The position numbers and the translations under genes were made by a program. This document shows, one piece after another, positions 1-8,782 of a stretch of 63,656 bases of DNA; the first letter of the stretch is position 1; every line of letters begins with the position of its first letter. Below the pieces are notes generated by a model. It was not told the DNA's origin. It saw only the letters and a program-made list of their open reading frames with translations, and searched no databases. The stretch spans positions 29,582-93,237 of the forward strand of contig NZ_AXAP01000033.1 of NCBI RefSeq assembly GCF_000472865.1, given 5' to 3'. The DNA is from Bradyrhizobium elkanii WSM2783 (GTDB lineage Bacteria > Pseudomonadota > Alphaproteobacteria > Rhizobiales > Xanthobacteraceae).

Positions 1-160
1 CCGTCACGGCGCGTGCGCTCGACGTTCTCGAGCACCTGATTGATGTCGATGCGCGATATGTCGAGGGCGGCTTCCGCGTTGGTGCGCGTGCACAGGCTGC
101 GGATCTCCTTGTCGGTGCACGCGGTCAGCAGCGAAAACCCGGTAGCCGACCAGACCACGA
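1..160 (-). pseudogene. Possible IclR-type regulator fragment (runs off left edge)
   Basis: Reading the minus strand gives an open stretch with the pattern VWSATGFSLL, then TDKEIRSLCTRTN, then INQVLENVERTRRDG. This resembles the effector-binding C-terminal half of IclR-family transcription factors. No start codon is attached and upstream residues do not look like the family, so this is either the 3' part of a gene continuing left of the window or a relic. The family call is from remembered sequence style only. Confidence 0.4.
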
Positions 161-255
161 GACGACAGGGCGCAAGTGATGGCCGAGCATTTCGAGTTGC
201 GATGCGGCGCCCGGTAGAGGTCAGCCCAAGATCGCCGAAAAGTCTGACCTGCGCT

Positions 256-849
256 TTAGAGCGAGTTCTCAAGGCTGGCAAACGTCTCTCGGAGATAAGC
301 GGAAGGGGGACGCTTCCCGCCGTCGTTGCTCCAAGCTTCAACTGCGAGACGAAACGCGCCGACCGTCACCATTGCGACGATTCTCAACGACTTTCGAAGC
401 TTGGCCTGAGGCCATTTTGTACAGAGCGCCTCGAATATCGCCTGTTCTTGAGCGATATACTTCGCATGGCTCGCAGCCATCAGAGCAGCGCTTGAGCGGA
501 TCACCCGATCAAGCACGATGCTTTGATCCGAATGATACTTGCTGGTCAGACTTACCAGGGCGTTTTTGACCGCTTCGATTGGTTTTTGGCCGGTCGGCTC
601 CGCGATCACAGCCGCGCGGATAAGATCCGTAAAGTTGCTTTGCCAGACCAGGATGATGTCTTCTTTAGACTTGAAATAATAAAAGAATGTTCGCCGTGAG
701 ATGCCTGCTTCTTCAGCGATTTCCTCTAGCGTCGTGCTCTCATATCCCTTCGTAATGAACAATCGGAGGCCGGTCTCGGCAATGCGAGCCATCGTTTCAA
801 GACGTTTCCGCTCGCGCAGGCCGGTCTCTTTGGTGTCGTTTTTAATCAT
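256..849 (-). CDS. TetR/AcrR-family transcriptional repressor
   Basis: This is a 197-residue protein, the usual length for TetR repressors. Residues about 15-65 form the DNA-binding domain, with the helix-turn-helix pattern TTLEEIAEEAGISRRTFFYY followed by FKSKEDI. The C-terminal two thirds would be the ligand and dimerisation domain. It is transcribed away from the short-chain dehydrogenase at 936. The gap between them holds paired palindromes of the TTACAC-N3-GTGTAA type, and a related pair lies before the iorA-like gene at 2217, so this protein probably represses itself, the dehydrogenase and the molybdenum hydroxylase operon. The ligand is unknown; the substrate of the neighbouring oxidoreductases is the obvious guess. 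Confidence 0.93.
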   Translation of the reverse strand: MIKNDTKETGLRERKRLETMARIAETGLRLFITKGYESTTLEEIAEEAGISRRTFFYYFKSKEDIILVWQSNFTDLIRAAVIAEPTGQKPIEAVKNALVSLTSKYHSDQSIVLDRVIRSSAALMAASHAKYIAQEQAIFEALCTKWPQAKLRKSLRIVAMVTVGAFRLAVEAWSNDGGKRPPSAYLRETFASLENSL

Positions 850-877
850 CGCGCTTCCGGCGGCCCCGCTTGTAATT

Positions 878-916
878 CTGCACTGAGTGTAATATTAATT
901 GTTACACAGAGTGTAA
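878..916. promoter_or_regulatory. Double TetR-type operator between tetR and SDR
   Basis: A perfect 15-bp palindrome, TTACAC AGA GTGTAA, lies at 902-916. A weaker copy centred on 885 (TGCAC TGA GTGTA) sits 24 bp upstream. The two sites lie between the divergent starts at 849 and 936 and match the size and symmetry of TetR-family operators. A related pair occurs at 2143-2179. Confidence 0.75.
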
Positions 917-935
917 TCTTATGCAATGAGGTCAT

Positions 936-1851
936 ATGAGCGTCGAGGCAGGCGAATCGAAACACTCGCGCCGGGCGGTGGTCACGGGAACCGGCGGACT
1001 GGGGTTCGAGACCGCGCTCGCCCTGTCGAGGATGGGCTGGCAGGTGGTTATCGCAGGGCGGGATGTAGAGAAGGGGGCGCGCGGTCCGGAAAATCCAGGA
1101 CCAGGTGGCGCGGGCAACTGTTGCGTTCGAGAAAGTCGATCTTGCCAGCTTGCTCTCTATCGAAGCGTTCGGCCGCCGTATGAACAGCTCCTACGCTGGC
1201 TTTGACGTCTTGATAAACAACGCCGCGGTCATGACGCCGCCCCGCCGCCGCGTCACCGCCGACGGCTTTGAACTGCAATTCGGCGTCAACTATCTCGGAC
1301 ATTTTGCGCTTACATCACATATGCTTCCTCCGCTGCGCAGAGGAACTGAACCACGAGTGGTGAACGTCTCCAGCATCGCAAACCGCAGCGCAGCTCTGAA
1401 CTTTGGAGATCTGCAGAGCGAAACGGCGTACAAGGCGTTTGAGGCGTATGGTCAGTCGAAGCTCGCGCAGCTCGTGTTCGCTTTCGAATTGCAGCGCAGG
1501 AGCCTTGCTGGGGGGTGGGGCCTTGCGAGTATCGCTGCTCATCCCGGCTTGGCGCGCACGGATCTGATTCCAAACGGCGCCGGCAAGGTCAGTGTCGCCT
1601 TCGTATTGCGGCAGCTGATGTTGCCTCTCTCTCAATCTCCGGCTCAGGGCGCGCGACACGTTCTGTTTGCGGCCAACTCGCCATCCGCCAAGCCTGGAGG
1701 TTATTATGGGCCCAGCAGATTGGGTGAGGTGCGCGGCGACACCGCGCCCGCGAAAGTCCCGCAGCAAGCGCTAAACCAGGAGAATGCGACGCGCCTGTTT
1801 GACGTGTCTGAGCGGTTGGCAGGCCTTACCTTCGGAACGTCCCGGCCATAG
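936..1851 (+). pseudogene. Short-chain dehydrogenase/reductase, frameshifted
   Basis: The first frame (936 to about 1075) gives the NAD(P)-binding start VVTGTGGLGFETALALSRMG. The second frame (from about 1075 to 1851) gives the rest of the family: VDLASL, the NNAAV motif, and the catalytic YGQSKLAQL (YxxxK) followed by HPGLARTDL. The two parts join if two bases are restored in the GCGCGC run near 1074-1080, so a dinucleotide-repeat contraction (or a sequencing error there) breaks the gene. Joined length is about 305 residues, normal for retinol-dehydrogenase-like SDRs. It sits directly behind the TetR operator pair, so it is probably a target of the repressor at 256-849. Confidence 0.85.
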
Positions 1852-2216
1852 CTCCGCGATCGATAAGGCGAGGCGCTCGTAAGGTCAGTCTAAGGCGAAC
1901 GCGACCTGGGCCGATGCGATCGCGATCGTCCGACGGCGTCCTCTCGAACTGGTCGCACCGCGCAAGCGGCCCTGAACTTCACTGTCCCGAACGATCAAAG
2001 ACAAACTCGGAAATATTCGGGACATCACAATGCCGCCAGACCCAAGAAAAAGCGCGTGCTCGCGGTCATCGCCACGGTGACGGCCGTGCATCTCCGGTTT
2101 CTCCCACCGCGACAGAATGACACTGACAGAGCGCTTGAAAATCTACACTGAGTGCGAATAAAAATTACACCCAGTGCGGATATTATGCGAGCGCCGCCTG
2201 AAGTTAGAAGGTATCC
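1852..2216. other. Intergenic region before iorA, no gene seen
   Basis: No convincing coding sequence is present in these 365 bases. The only clear signal is the operator pair near the right end, described separately, which marks this as the promoter region of the iorA-iorB operon. Confidence 0.6.
2143..2179. promoter_or_regulatory. Double TetR-type operator before iorA
   Basis: Two imperfect palindromes are seen: one centred on 2150 (TACAC TGA GTGCG) and one centred on 2172 (TTACAC CCA GTGCGG). They share the half-site (T)TACAC and the 22-24 bp spacing with the pair at 878-916. This predicts that the TetR protein at 256-849 also controls the iorA operon. The similarity is read directly from the sequence; binding is inferred. 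Confidence 0.65.
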
Positions 2217-2660
2217 ATGAAGCTCAATGTCAACGGCAAAGGCCGGATGGCTGATGTTGATCCCGACATGCCCCTGCTGTGGGCGATCCGCGACCATCTT
2301 CACCTACCGGGCACCAAGTACGGGTGCGGCATCGCTCAATGCGGCGCCTGTACTGTTCTTGTGGATGGTCACGCCGTCCGCTCCTGCTCGATGTCGGTTG
2401 CGGACGCCCAAGGTTCCCAAATCACCAGGATTGAAGGTTTGGGCGGAGATCACCCGCTCCAGGTCGCGTGGCTCAAACTCCAGGTCGCCCAATGCGGATA
2501 TTGCCAGTCCGGGCAGATCATGCAGGCCGCGGCTTTGCTTGCGGCAAATCCAAAGCCGACTGAAGAGGACATCGAACTCGCGATGGCCGGCAATATCTGC
2601 CGCTGCGGCACCTACCAGCGGATCAAAGCGGCAATCAAAGAAGCAGCGGGGGCGGTGTGA
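2217..2660 (+). CDS. iorA: [2Fe-2S] subunit of isoquinoline 1-oxidoreductase-like molybdenum hydroxylase
   Basis: The 147-residue protein has the two [2Fe-2S] clusters of the small subunit of xanthine-oxidase-family enzymes. The plant-ferredoxin-type cluster is YGCGIAQCGACTVLVDG with a later Cys (VRSC), about residues 38-61. The C-terminal cluster is CGYCQSGQ and CRCG, about residues 99-135. It would pass electrons from the molybdopterin subunit encoded next. Its stop overlaps the next start (TGATG), so the two are translationally coupled. Two-subunit (no FAD subunit) enzymes of this type usually hand electrons to a cytochrome or other membrane carrier. The substrate cannot be read from sequence; heteroaromatics or aldehydes are known for the family. 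Confidence 0.93.
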   Translation: MKLNVNGKGRMADVDPDMPLLWAIRDHLHLPGTKYGCGIAQCGACTVLVDGHAVRSCSMSVADAQGSQITRIEGLGGDHPLQVAWLKLQVAQCGYCQSGQIMQAAALLAANPKPTEEDIELAMAGNICRCGTYQRIKAAIKEAAGAV

Positions 2661-4840
2661 TGAAGTCGCGCAATGGGAAGGCCGGACCACTCAGTCTTAC
2701 GCGGCGCAAATTGGTGCTCGGAGGCAGCCTCGTTGGAGGTGCTCTGATCATAGGTTACACCGCCATGAATTTTGGCTCCGTCGCAGCTGGCGCCCTCAGC
2801 ATCGGCGCCGAACAGCCGGCCGCAAGCCCTTTCGGCCCTTTCATCAGGATTGACGCCGATGGCTGGGTCACCGTGGTCAACGCCTTTCAGGAGATGGGGC
2901 AGGGCGTGCATGCAGGCATTGCCGCCATCGTCGCGGAAGAACTCGACGCAGACTGGGGCAAGATCAGGGTCGTAGCCGCCCCGGCAAACACGGCCGTGTA
3001 CAAGAACGGTGCCATGGGCATGCAGGTAACTGCCGGATCCAGCGCGATCGCTGGTGCCTGGCATCGGCTGCGGACTGCGGGTGCGGCCGCGCGCGAGATG
3101 TTCGTGCAGGCCGCGGCCCAGAAATGGGGCGTGCAGGCTGGTACGATCACCGTTCGGAACGGAATGGTCATCGATACCGCGTCGAAACTTCAGGAGAGCT
3201 TCGGCAGTCTACTCACGCTCGCGGCGAAGCAGCAGGCGCCAGCGGCTCCGCTCCTCAAATCTCCTGACAAATTCGAGCTCGTGGGTTCGCGGCGGATCGG
3301 ACGCAAGGACGGCGTTTCGAAGGTGACCGGCGGGCCGATCTATACGCAGGACGTTCAACTCCCGGGTATGCTTGTCGCGATGGTGGCGCATCCGCCTCGG
3401 TTTGGCGCCAAGATGCGCGACTTCGATGCCGCCGCGGCGCGAAGCATCAAGGGCGTCGTGGATGTATTTGCAGTCCCGAGCGGTGTCGCGGTCGTCGCGC
3501 AGGACACTTGGTCGGCGCGGAAGGGCAGGGACGCACTATCGGTCAGCTGGGACGAAGAAGCCGTCGAGAAGCGGTCGTCGGTCGAGCTCCGACAGCTCTT
3601 CCAGCAGATCGGAGAGCTTAAAACCAATGATAGCGGCAGGTCTTATTTCTCCAAGGGCGATCCGGCGAAGGCGTTCAATGAGGCCGAATTTCAGGCGAGT
3701 TACGATTTTCCGTATCTTGCACATGCGCCCATGGAGCCGATGAACTGCGTCGCGCAGGTCGATGGCCGCCAAGTCAAGTTGACAGTCGCCTCGCAGCTCC
3801 AGACGATCGACCAGATAAACACAGCTCTCGCAGCCATTACACTCCCGGGCTCGGTGCAGATCGAGACGCTCCCTACTGGCGGTTCATTTGGTCGCCGCGG
3901 GCTTTTCTCCTCCGACTATATCGTGGAATGCGTGCGGATTGCCCGCCACGTCGGTGGGGGAAAGCCTGTCAAGCTTGTCTGGACGCGTGAAGACGACACA
4001 ATCAGCGGCTTCTACCGCCCGATGGCGCATCACAGGCTCTGGATCAACCGGGACGCCGACGGCCTTCCCGCCGCGTGGCGTCACCACACGATCGCTCAAT
4101 CCTTGTTGCCAATCGGTCCTAACTCGACCGAAGTGGAAGGCATTGAAACGTCTTCCTATGTCACGGGTTGCAGCGTTGCGGATTGCCGCGTCTTCACGCC
4201 GACCGTTGGCGTGCCTGTCGGTTTCTGGCGATCGGTTGGCAACTCCCACACAGCGATGGTCCTGGAGCATACGATCGATCAACTCGCCCATATGGGGGGA
4301 GTCGACCCGGCCGAGTACCGCCGTGCGATCTACCGCAAAGCAGGGGACGAAAGGCGGCTCGCCGCCCTGGAGCTGGTGTGCGAACGCGCTGGTTGGGGCC
4401 ACTCGATGCAGGATGGCTGGGCGCGAGGGTTGGCTGTCCATGAGGCGTTCGGCACCGTCGTCGCTCAAGTCGCCGAAGTCGCTATTCTCGACGGACGCCC
4501 ACGCGTCCGCCGGGTTGTGTGTGCCGTGGATTGCGGAATCGCCGTGGTTCCGGATCAGATCGCTGCACAGATGGAGGGCGGCATCTGCTTCGGCTTGAGC
4601 GCTGCTCTGTGTGGCAAGATTACGCTGGGCGACGGCGGAACGCCTGCCCAGAACAATTTCGATACATACGAAGTCCTGCGACACCCTGATGCGCCGGTCG
4701 TGGAAACGCACATCGTCCCGTCACGACGGGATCCATCGGGCGTTGGCGAACCGGGAGTGCCCCCGATCGCGCCCGCGGTTGCAAACGCCCTGCTGGTCCT
4801 GACAGGCGAACCTACAACAAGCCTGCCATTCGTATCATGA
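2660..4840 (+). CDS. iorB: Molybdopterin-binding large subunit, isoquinoline 1-oxidoreductase beta-like
   Basis: The protein is about 726 residues, normal for IorB-type subunits. The N-terminus has a twin-arginine-like stretch (TRRKLVLGGSLVGGALIIGY), consistent with export or membrane attachment. Substrate and cofactor segments include FQEMGQGVHAG, GGSFGRRG and a C-terminal SGVGEPGVPP that carries the expected active-site Glu of the xanthine oxidase family. A GTG at 2657 could also start the frame, but the ATG at 2660 overlapping the iorA stop is preferred. The 3' end overlaps the next gene by four bases (ATGA). The enzyme hydroxylates an N-heterocycle or oxidises an aldehyde in the family; which one applies here is unknown. 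Confidence 0.92.
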   Translation: MKSRNGKAGPLSLTRRKLVLGGSLVGGALIIGYTAMNFGSVAAGALSIGAEQPAASPFGPFIRIDADGWVTVVNAFQEMGQGVHAGIAAIVAEELDADWGKIRVVAAPANTAVYKNGAMGMQVTAGSSAIAGAWHRLRTAGAAAREMFVQAAAQKWGVQAGTITVRNGMVIDTASKLQESFGSLLTLAAKQQAPAAPLLKSPDKFELVGSRRIGRKDGVSKVTGGPIYTQDVQLPGMLVAMVAHPPRFGAKMRDFDAAAARSIKGVVDVFAVPSGVAVVAQDTWSARKGRDALSVSWDEEAVEKRSSVELRQLFQQIGELKTNDSGRSYFSKGDPAKAFNEAEFQASYDFPYLAHAPMEPMNCVAQVDGRQVKLTVASQLQTIDQINTALAAITLPGSVQIETLPTGGSFGRRGLFSSDYIVECVRIARHVGGGKPVKLVWTREDDTISGFYRPMAHHRLWINRDADGLPAAWRHHTIAQSLLPIGPNSTEVEGIETSSYVTGCSVADCRVFTPTVGVPVGFWRSVGNSHTAMVLEHTIDQLAHMGGVDPAEYRRAIYRKAGDERRLAALELVCERAGWGHSMQDGWARGLAVHEAFGTVVAQVAEVAILDGRPRVRRVVCAVDCGIAVVPDQIAAQMEGGICFGLSAALCGKITLGDGGTPAQNNFDTYEVLRHPDAPVVETHIVPSRRDPSGVGEPGVPPIAPAVANALLVLTGEPTTSLPFVS

Positions 4841-5511
4841 AGCCCCGGCGATCAGAACCAATACAGGATCACATGATGTCACATGATCTTCTATCGTTCT
4901 TCCTCGCGTGGCTGGCAGCCCCTGGTCGGGTTGGCGCAATAGCACCCTCAGGCGACGCGCTTGCCGAACTGATCACGAGAGAAATCGGATCGGCGACGGG
5001 GCCTGTCGTCGAACTTGGGCCTGGTACCGGAACGTTCACTTACAAGCTGCTGAACCGGGGCGTCCGCCCCGCTGACCTTAGCCTCGTCGAATACGGGTCC
5101 GAGTTCATTAAAACGCTGCAGCTGCGTTTCCCGGGCGCGCGCGTGCTCTGGATGGATGCCGCGCGGATTGGGTCGTCCGGTCTTTTCGCGGCGAAAGATG
5201 TCGGAGCGGTCGTCAGCGGATTGCCGCTTCTCAATATGTCGCCGCGGAAGGTCATCGCAATTCTCGATAGCGCGTTCTCGGTGCTGCGAGAGGGAGGAGC
5301 GTTCTATCAGTTCACATATGGAGTGAGATGCCCGGTCCGCCGCCCCATCCTCGATCGCCTTGGCTTGAAGGCAACCCTCGTTGATCGGGCAATGCTGAAC
5401 GTCCCCCCGGCCGCGGTCTACAGGCTCACCCGCAGGGCGGTCCGCCTGCCGCGTGCCATGGGGAAGAGCCGGGCGCTCCCATACCTCGATCAACGATTGG
5501 AGGCGATGTGA
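4837..5511 (+). CDS. Class I SAM methyltransferase, phospholipid N-methyltransferase-like
   Basis: The 224-residue protein carries SAM motif I (VVELGPGTGTFTYKLL, about residues 47-62) and the segment VVSGLPLLNM, which is typical of rhizobial PmtA-type phosphatidylethanolamine N-methyltransferases. The N-terminus FFLAWLAAPGRVGAIAPSG also resembles that family. The start may be the ATG at 4873 rather than 4837, because the first 12 residues look unlike the family and the 4837 ATG simply overlaps the iorB stop. It is coupled to iorB and overlaps the next gene. A membrane-lipid enzyme within a molybdenum hydroxylase operon is unusual, so it may methylate something other than a phospholipid. Confidence 0.8.
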   Translation: MKPRRSEPIQDHMMSHDLLSFFLAWLAAPGRVGAIAPSGDALAELITREIGSATGPVVELGPGTGTFTYKLLNRGVRPADLSLVEYGSEFIKTLQLRFPGARVLWMDAARIGSSGLFAAKDVGAVVSGLPLLNMSPRKVIAILDSAFSVLREGGAFYQFTYGVRCPVRRPILDRLGLKATLVDRAMLNVPPAAVYRLTRRAVRLPRAMGKSRALPYLDQRLEAM

Positions 5512-5978
5512 TGAATCAGCCCGAAAAATCGATCCTGGCCGATCAGGCTTCAAAGATCGCTTGTGGCGATCAGGACGTTTCGTTGATGAAGCTGCGAGAT
5601 GTCATCGGCAAAGTTTCTGAGTGGGGCAAGGAGTATCCGATATTCCTGACGCTCCAGCTGCGCACAGGCGGCTTGTCCACGGCACTCCGCGAATTTGGAG
5701 CGATGTGTCTGCGTGCCGAGAATTATGAGCTAGCCGTCGACGTCTTTCTCGCAGCGGTATCGATGCAGCCTGATGACTGCTGGCTTTGGCGTAAGCTCGG
5801 GTGCGCTTACCAAGGTGCACTGCACGAACATCTGGCGCTCCAATGCAGCCGTCGGGCGTTGGACTTGCACTCCTCGCACGCCGACATCCGGTTGCAATAT
5901 GACGTCCTGCTGCGGGATGAAGGCCGGGCGAAGCAGGCGGAGATCGTGTTTCAGCAAGCCCCGCGCTCGATCGTATGA
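5511..5978 (+). CDS. Small TPR-like protein of unknown function
   Basis: The product of about 155 residues has the helical repeat spacing of tetratricopeptide motifs, for example AENYELAVDVFLAAVSMQPDD followed by WLWRKLGCAYQGALHEHLA and then CSRRALDLHSSHADIRL. The start overlaps the stop of the methyltransferase gene (TGATG), so it is the fourth member of the iorA operon. TPR proteins mediate protein contacts; a role as adaptor for the upstream enzyme is only a guess. No signal peptide is visible. Confidence 0.7.
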   Translation: MNQPEKSILADQASKIACGDQDVSLMKLRDVIGKVSEWGKEYPIFLTLQLRTGGLSTALREFGAMCLRAENYELAVDVFLAAVSMQPDDCWLWRKLGCAYQGALHEHLALQCSRRALDLHSSHADIRLQYDVLLRDEGRAKQAEIVFQQAPRSIV

Positions 5979-6115
5979 CGGTCGCAACACCTTCTGCGCG
6001 CCAGGCGACCCGCCGTTTTAGAGAGCCGCGCACTCAACATCGCCAGCAATACCCACGTAGTCCCCTTGTGGAATGCCCAATGCATAGCCACGCCCATACG
6101 GAAGGAAAGGCACTC

Positions 6116-6607
6116 ATGATCTGGAAGACCTTCTCTGCGGCTGCGATCGTAACCGCCCTTATCCTGGGGGTGCCGGCAAGCTTTGCGCAAGCGGCTCAGC
6201 CCGACGACATCCTGGGGACCTGGCAGTCCGAGACGGTTAAACTTGAATTCTTCAAGGCTGGCGCCGAATACAACGCGCGTATCCTCTGGGGAAACCGCAT
6301 CGTCGAAAGCGATGGCGTCACGTTCAAGAAGGACATCCTCAACCCGGATCCGGCGTTTCGATCGCGCTCCCTCCAGGGAATTACGATGGTAACCGGCCTC
6401 GTGTATCAAAACGGAGAATGGACGGGCGGAAGCCTGTATGACGGGTCGTCCGGCCGAACCTATAGCGGAAAAGCCGAGATTGCCGACGGCAAGCTTCATC
6501 TGCGTGGCTATTTGGGCGCGCCGGCGATGGGGCAAACCATGGTGCTGCAGAAGGCGCCAGCGGCACCCTCGGGCACGGCCTCGAAGTCGTCGCCTGCCAA
6601 ACGCTGA
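6116..6607 (+). CDS. DUF2147-family secreted protein
   Basis: The start at 6116 is chosen because a purine-rich ribosome site (GGAAAGG) precedes it and the product then begins with a signal peptide (MIWKTFSAAAIVTALILGV, cleavage near ASFAQAA). The mature part has the DUF2147 features: DDILGTWQSETVKLEFF near its start, then GVTFKKDILNPDP, a GGSLYDGSSGRTYSGKAEI segment and LRGYLGAP. Family members are small beta-barrel-like periplasmic or outer-membrane-associated proteins of unknown function. It lies about 140 bases after the TPR gene on the same strand and may be co-transcribed. Confidence 0.85.
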   Translation: MIWKTFSAAAIVTALILGVPASFAQAAQPDDILGTWQSETVKLEFFKAGAEYNARILWGNRIVESDGVTFKKDILNPDPAFRSRSLQGITMVTGLVYQNGEWTGGSLYDGSSGRTYSGKAEIADGKLHLRGYLGAPAMGQTMVLQKAPAAPSGTASKSSPAKR

Positions 6608-6730
6608 TCGAAAAATTCGGCTCTTGTCGCCCGGCATCGGCTTACGCCGGCCGCGGGCCGGACCTTGCCAGGGAGCCGGCGCATTCAACCTGCCACCCAA
6701 TCAAATGGTCAATTCTTGAAAGGGGTTCCC

Positions 6731-6949
6731 ATGCCGAACGAAGACGGCCGTCTGTCGCTTTCTCCGGAAATGCTCGACCATCTTAGCGGGGCGCTGCGCA
6801 ATGTCCCGATCGACGAACTGAGACAGTTTGTCGCTTTGATGGAAGCGACGTTTGAGCCTGAGCCGGGTTTTTTGGCCCGGCCAATCATCATACGGACTCG
6901 GCGGGAGATGTTCCCCAGACGACAGCGGGCGCGGCGATATACGTCTTGA
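6731..6949 (+). CDS. Small hypothetical protein
   Basis: A 72-codon frame starts with ATG behind a good ribosome site (GAAAGGGG). The product (MPNEDGRLSLSPEMLDHLSG, then IDELRQFVALMEATFEPEPG) reads as a compact acidic helical segment followed by a basic tail rich in Arg. The tail after about residue 45 looks less protein-like, so the gene may be frameshifted. No family is recognised. The 208 bases after it hold no gene that can be supported. Confidence 0.4.
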   Translation: MPNEDGRLSLSPEMLDHLSGALRNVPIDELRQFVALMEATFEPEPGFLARPIIIRTRREMFPRRQRARRYTS

Positions 6950-7157
6950 TGCGGACATTCGGCGTGTTCGGCAACGTTTGAGGCCATCCGCTTGGCCACG
7001 CTGGGCACGCCGACGCAGGCGCTTCAGCAAAATTGAGAGACATTCGTATCCAAAAGCTGCCTTCATTGCGGCAAGAATGGCACGGTCGAGGGATGCTTTC
7101 CGCGTCCGATCGCCGTCCTGATTCAATCGCTTATTTGTAGTAGCGCACCTTGGGGGC

Positions 7158-7915
7158 ATGATGAACTCGCGCAGGATTTCGAACAAGTGCAGGCCGATGC
7201 CGTTCTCCGGTCTTGCGGTTTTTTGGCTGACCGCGTTCGCCCTCACCGGTCAGTCCGCCCCGACGCAAGCGGAGACGTTCAACGCAAGGTATCAGATCAG
7301 ACTTACGGGCATATCGATCGGGTCCGCGCACCTGAGCGGTGACGTGATGGCCGGCGCTTACACCGTGACTCTAAAAGGCGACGTGTCATTGCTGGGGTTC
7401 TCGGCGCGTTTCGAGGCATCGTCCGATGGGCTTTCTCTTGACGCTGCGGGCGCCTTCGGACCGAGGGAACGATCGATCGGACGGTGACCGTCAATTTTTC
7501 TCCTGATCGGACCGCCGCCGTCATCATCGATCCGGCTCTGTCAGAATCCGAGAAGCGCGGGCTCGTCCCGCTGGACGCCTTACACCGCAAGAACGTGATA
7601 GATCCGATGAGCGCCTTGATCTCGCAGCTCTTACGCATGTCCCGGAGCGACGGCCCATGCGCCGGCGTTACCCAGGTTTTTACCGGCTCCAGTCGCTTTG
7701 ATGTGAACATCATCGCGGGCAGTACAAAAGCTGACGAGATCGAATGCAGAGCGGTACACCAGCCGATTGCAGGTCATAAGCCATCCGGCAATGACCGGCC
7801 CACGATCGCGGTGATTGCATTTCCCAAGACCGAGAGGGTGGGCGGGCTGCGATTGCCGACGCGGATCGAAGTCCCGCTCTCTCTAGGGACGATAACGGTG
7901 CGACGGGTCGCATAA
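7158..7915 (+). pseudogene. DUF3108-type periplasmic protein, frameshifted
   Basis: The first frame (7158 to about 7460) gives a signal peptide ending near QSAPTQAETF and the family start FNARYQIRLTGISIGSAHLSG. The second frame (from about 7455 to 7915) gives the remainder: RTVTVNFSPDR, KNVIDPMSALISQ, a Cys (GPCAG) and a second (IECRAVHQPIAGHK), all placed as in DUF3108 proteins. The two halves are offset by one frame near 7440-7480, so either the gene is broken or one base is wrong. The combined length of about 250 residues is normal for the family. Confidence 0.7.
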
Positions 7916-8056
7916 CCTCAGGCACAAACGCTTGGCGAAATCTTGCAGACGCCGCATACCACCATCGATTGCCGATCGGTCCACAAAAGGAAATGGCCGC
8001 ACCTACGACATTGTACGTCTGCCATTTGTAGCTAATCGCCGAAGCTGGAAAAGCCC

Positions 8057-8782
8057 ATGTTGCGAAAGCCGCACATTCTTATAGTCGATGATGATTTAGC
8101 GATACGAAAGCTGCTGGGGCGGTATCTCCTCGAACAGGACTTTCGGGTCTCACTGGCGTCGGATCGTAAAGCGATGGATGACGCCTTAGGCGTCTACGAG
8201 ATAAGCTTGATCGTTCTCGATGTCATGCTGCCCGACGGGTCCGGACTTGACATATGCAGGGATCTGAGACGGCTGGACGTTCAAATTCCCGTCATTCTCC
8301 TGACTGCACTCAAAGAGGATGTGGACCGCATCATCGGGCTTGAGATCGGCGCCGACGACTATCTCGGCAAGCCATTCAATCCACGCGAGCTCCTGGCACG
8401 GATTCGCGCTGTTCTGTGGCGGCAGGGTGAACAGGCTCGCCGACTGTCTCAGGCGCGTGATAGCCGGTTCGGCCGGTTTACTCTACAACCGGGCAATCGG
8501 CTGCTGCTCGACGAGACGGGAACTCCGCTCGACCTGACAGAGGCGGAGTTCGATCTGCTTCACGCGCTGGCGATGCGGCCTGGCTTGCTTCTATCCCGTG
8601 ACAAGCTGCTCGAGATCACGAACCGAGGACAGGACGACGTGTTCGACCGCTCCATTGACGTCCTGATGAGCCGCATACGAAAGAAGCTGGGCGATGGCGA
8701 GGACTTTCGGATGATCAAAACGATCCGGAACGGCGGATATATGTTCGCTGCGCGAGTTGATGCTGTGGATGAAAATCAATGA
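8057..8782 (+). CDS. OmpR-family response regulator
   Basis: The 241-residue protein has an N-terminal receiver domain (ILIVDDDLAIRKLL with the acidic pocket, phospho-acceptor Asp in LIVLDVMLPDGSG, Lys in DDYLGKPF). A C-terminal winged-helix DNA-binding domain follows (TEAEFDLLHALAMRPG, SIDVLMSRIRKKL, TIRNGGYMF). Its last four bases overlap the start of the sensor kinase at 8779, so the two form a cognate pair made from one transcript. The target genes are not evident. Confidence 0.96.
   Translation: MLRKPHILIVDDDLAIRKLLGRYLLEQDFRVSLASDRKAMDDALGVYEISLIVLDVMLPDGSGLDICRDLRRLDVQIPVILLTALKEDVDRIIGLEIGADDYLGKPFNPRELLARIRAVLWRQGEQARRLSQARDSRFGRFTLQPGNRLLLDETGTPLDLTEAEFDLLHALAMRPGLLLSRDKLLEITNRGQDDVFDRSIDVLMSRIRKKLGDGEDFRMIKTIRNGGYMFAARVDAVDENQ

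Noticed and set aside
3884..4711. 275-codon minus-strand frame opposite iorB
   Set aside because: The iorB frame carries all family motifs; the opposite frame is a composition shadow.
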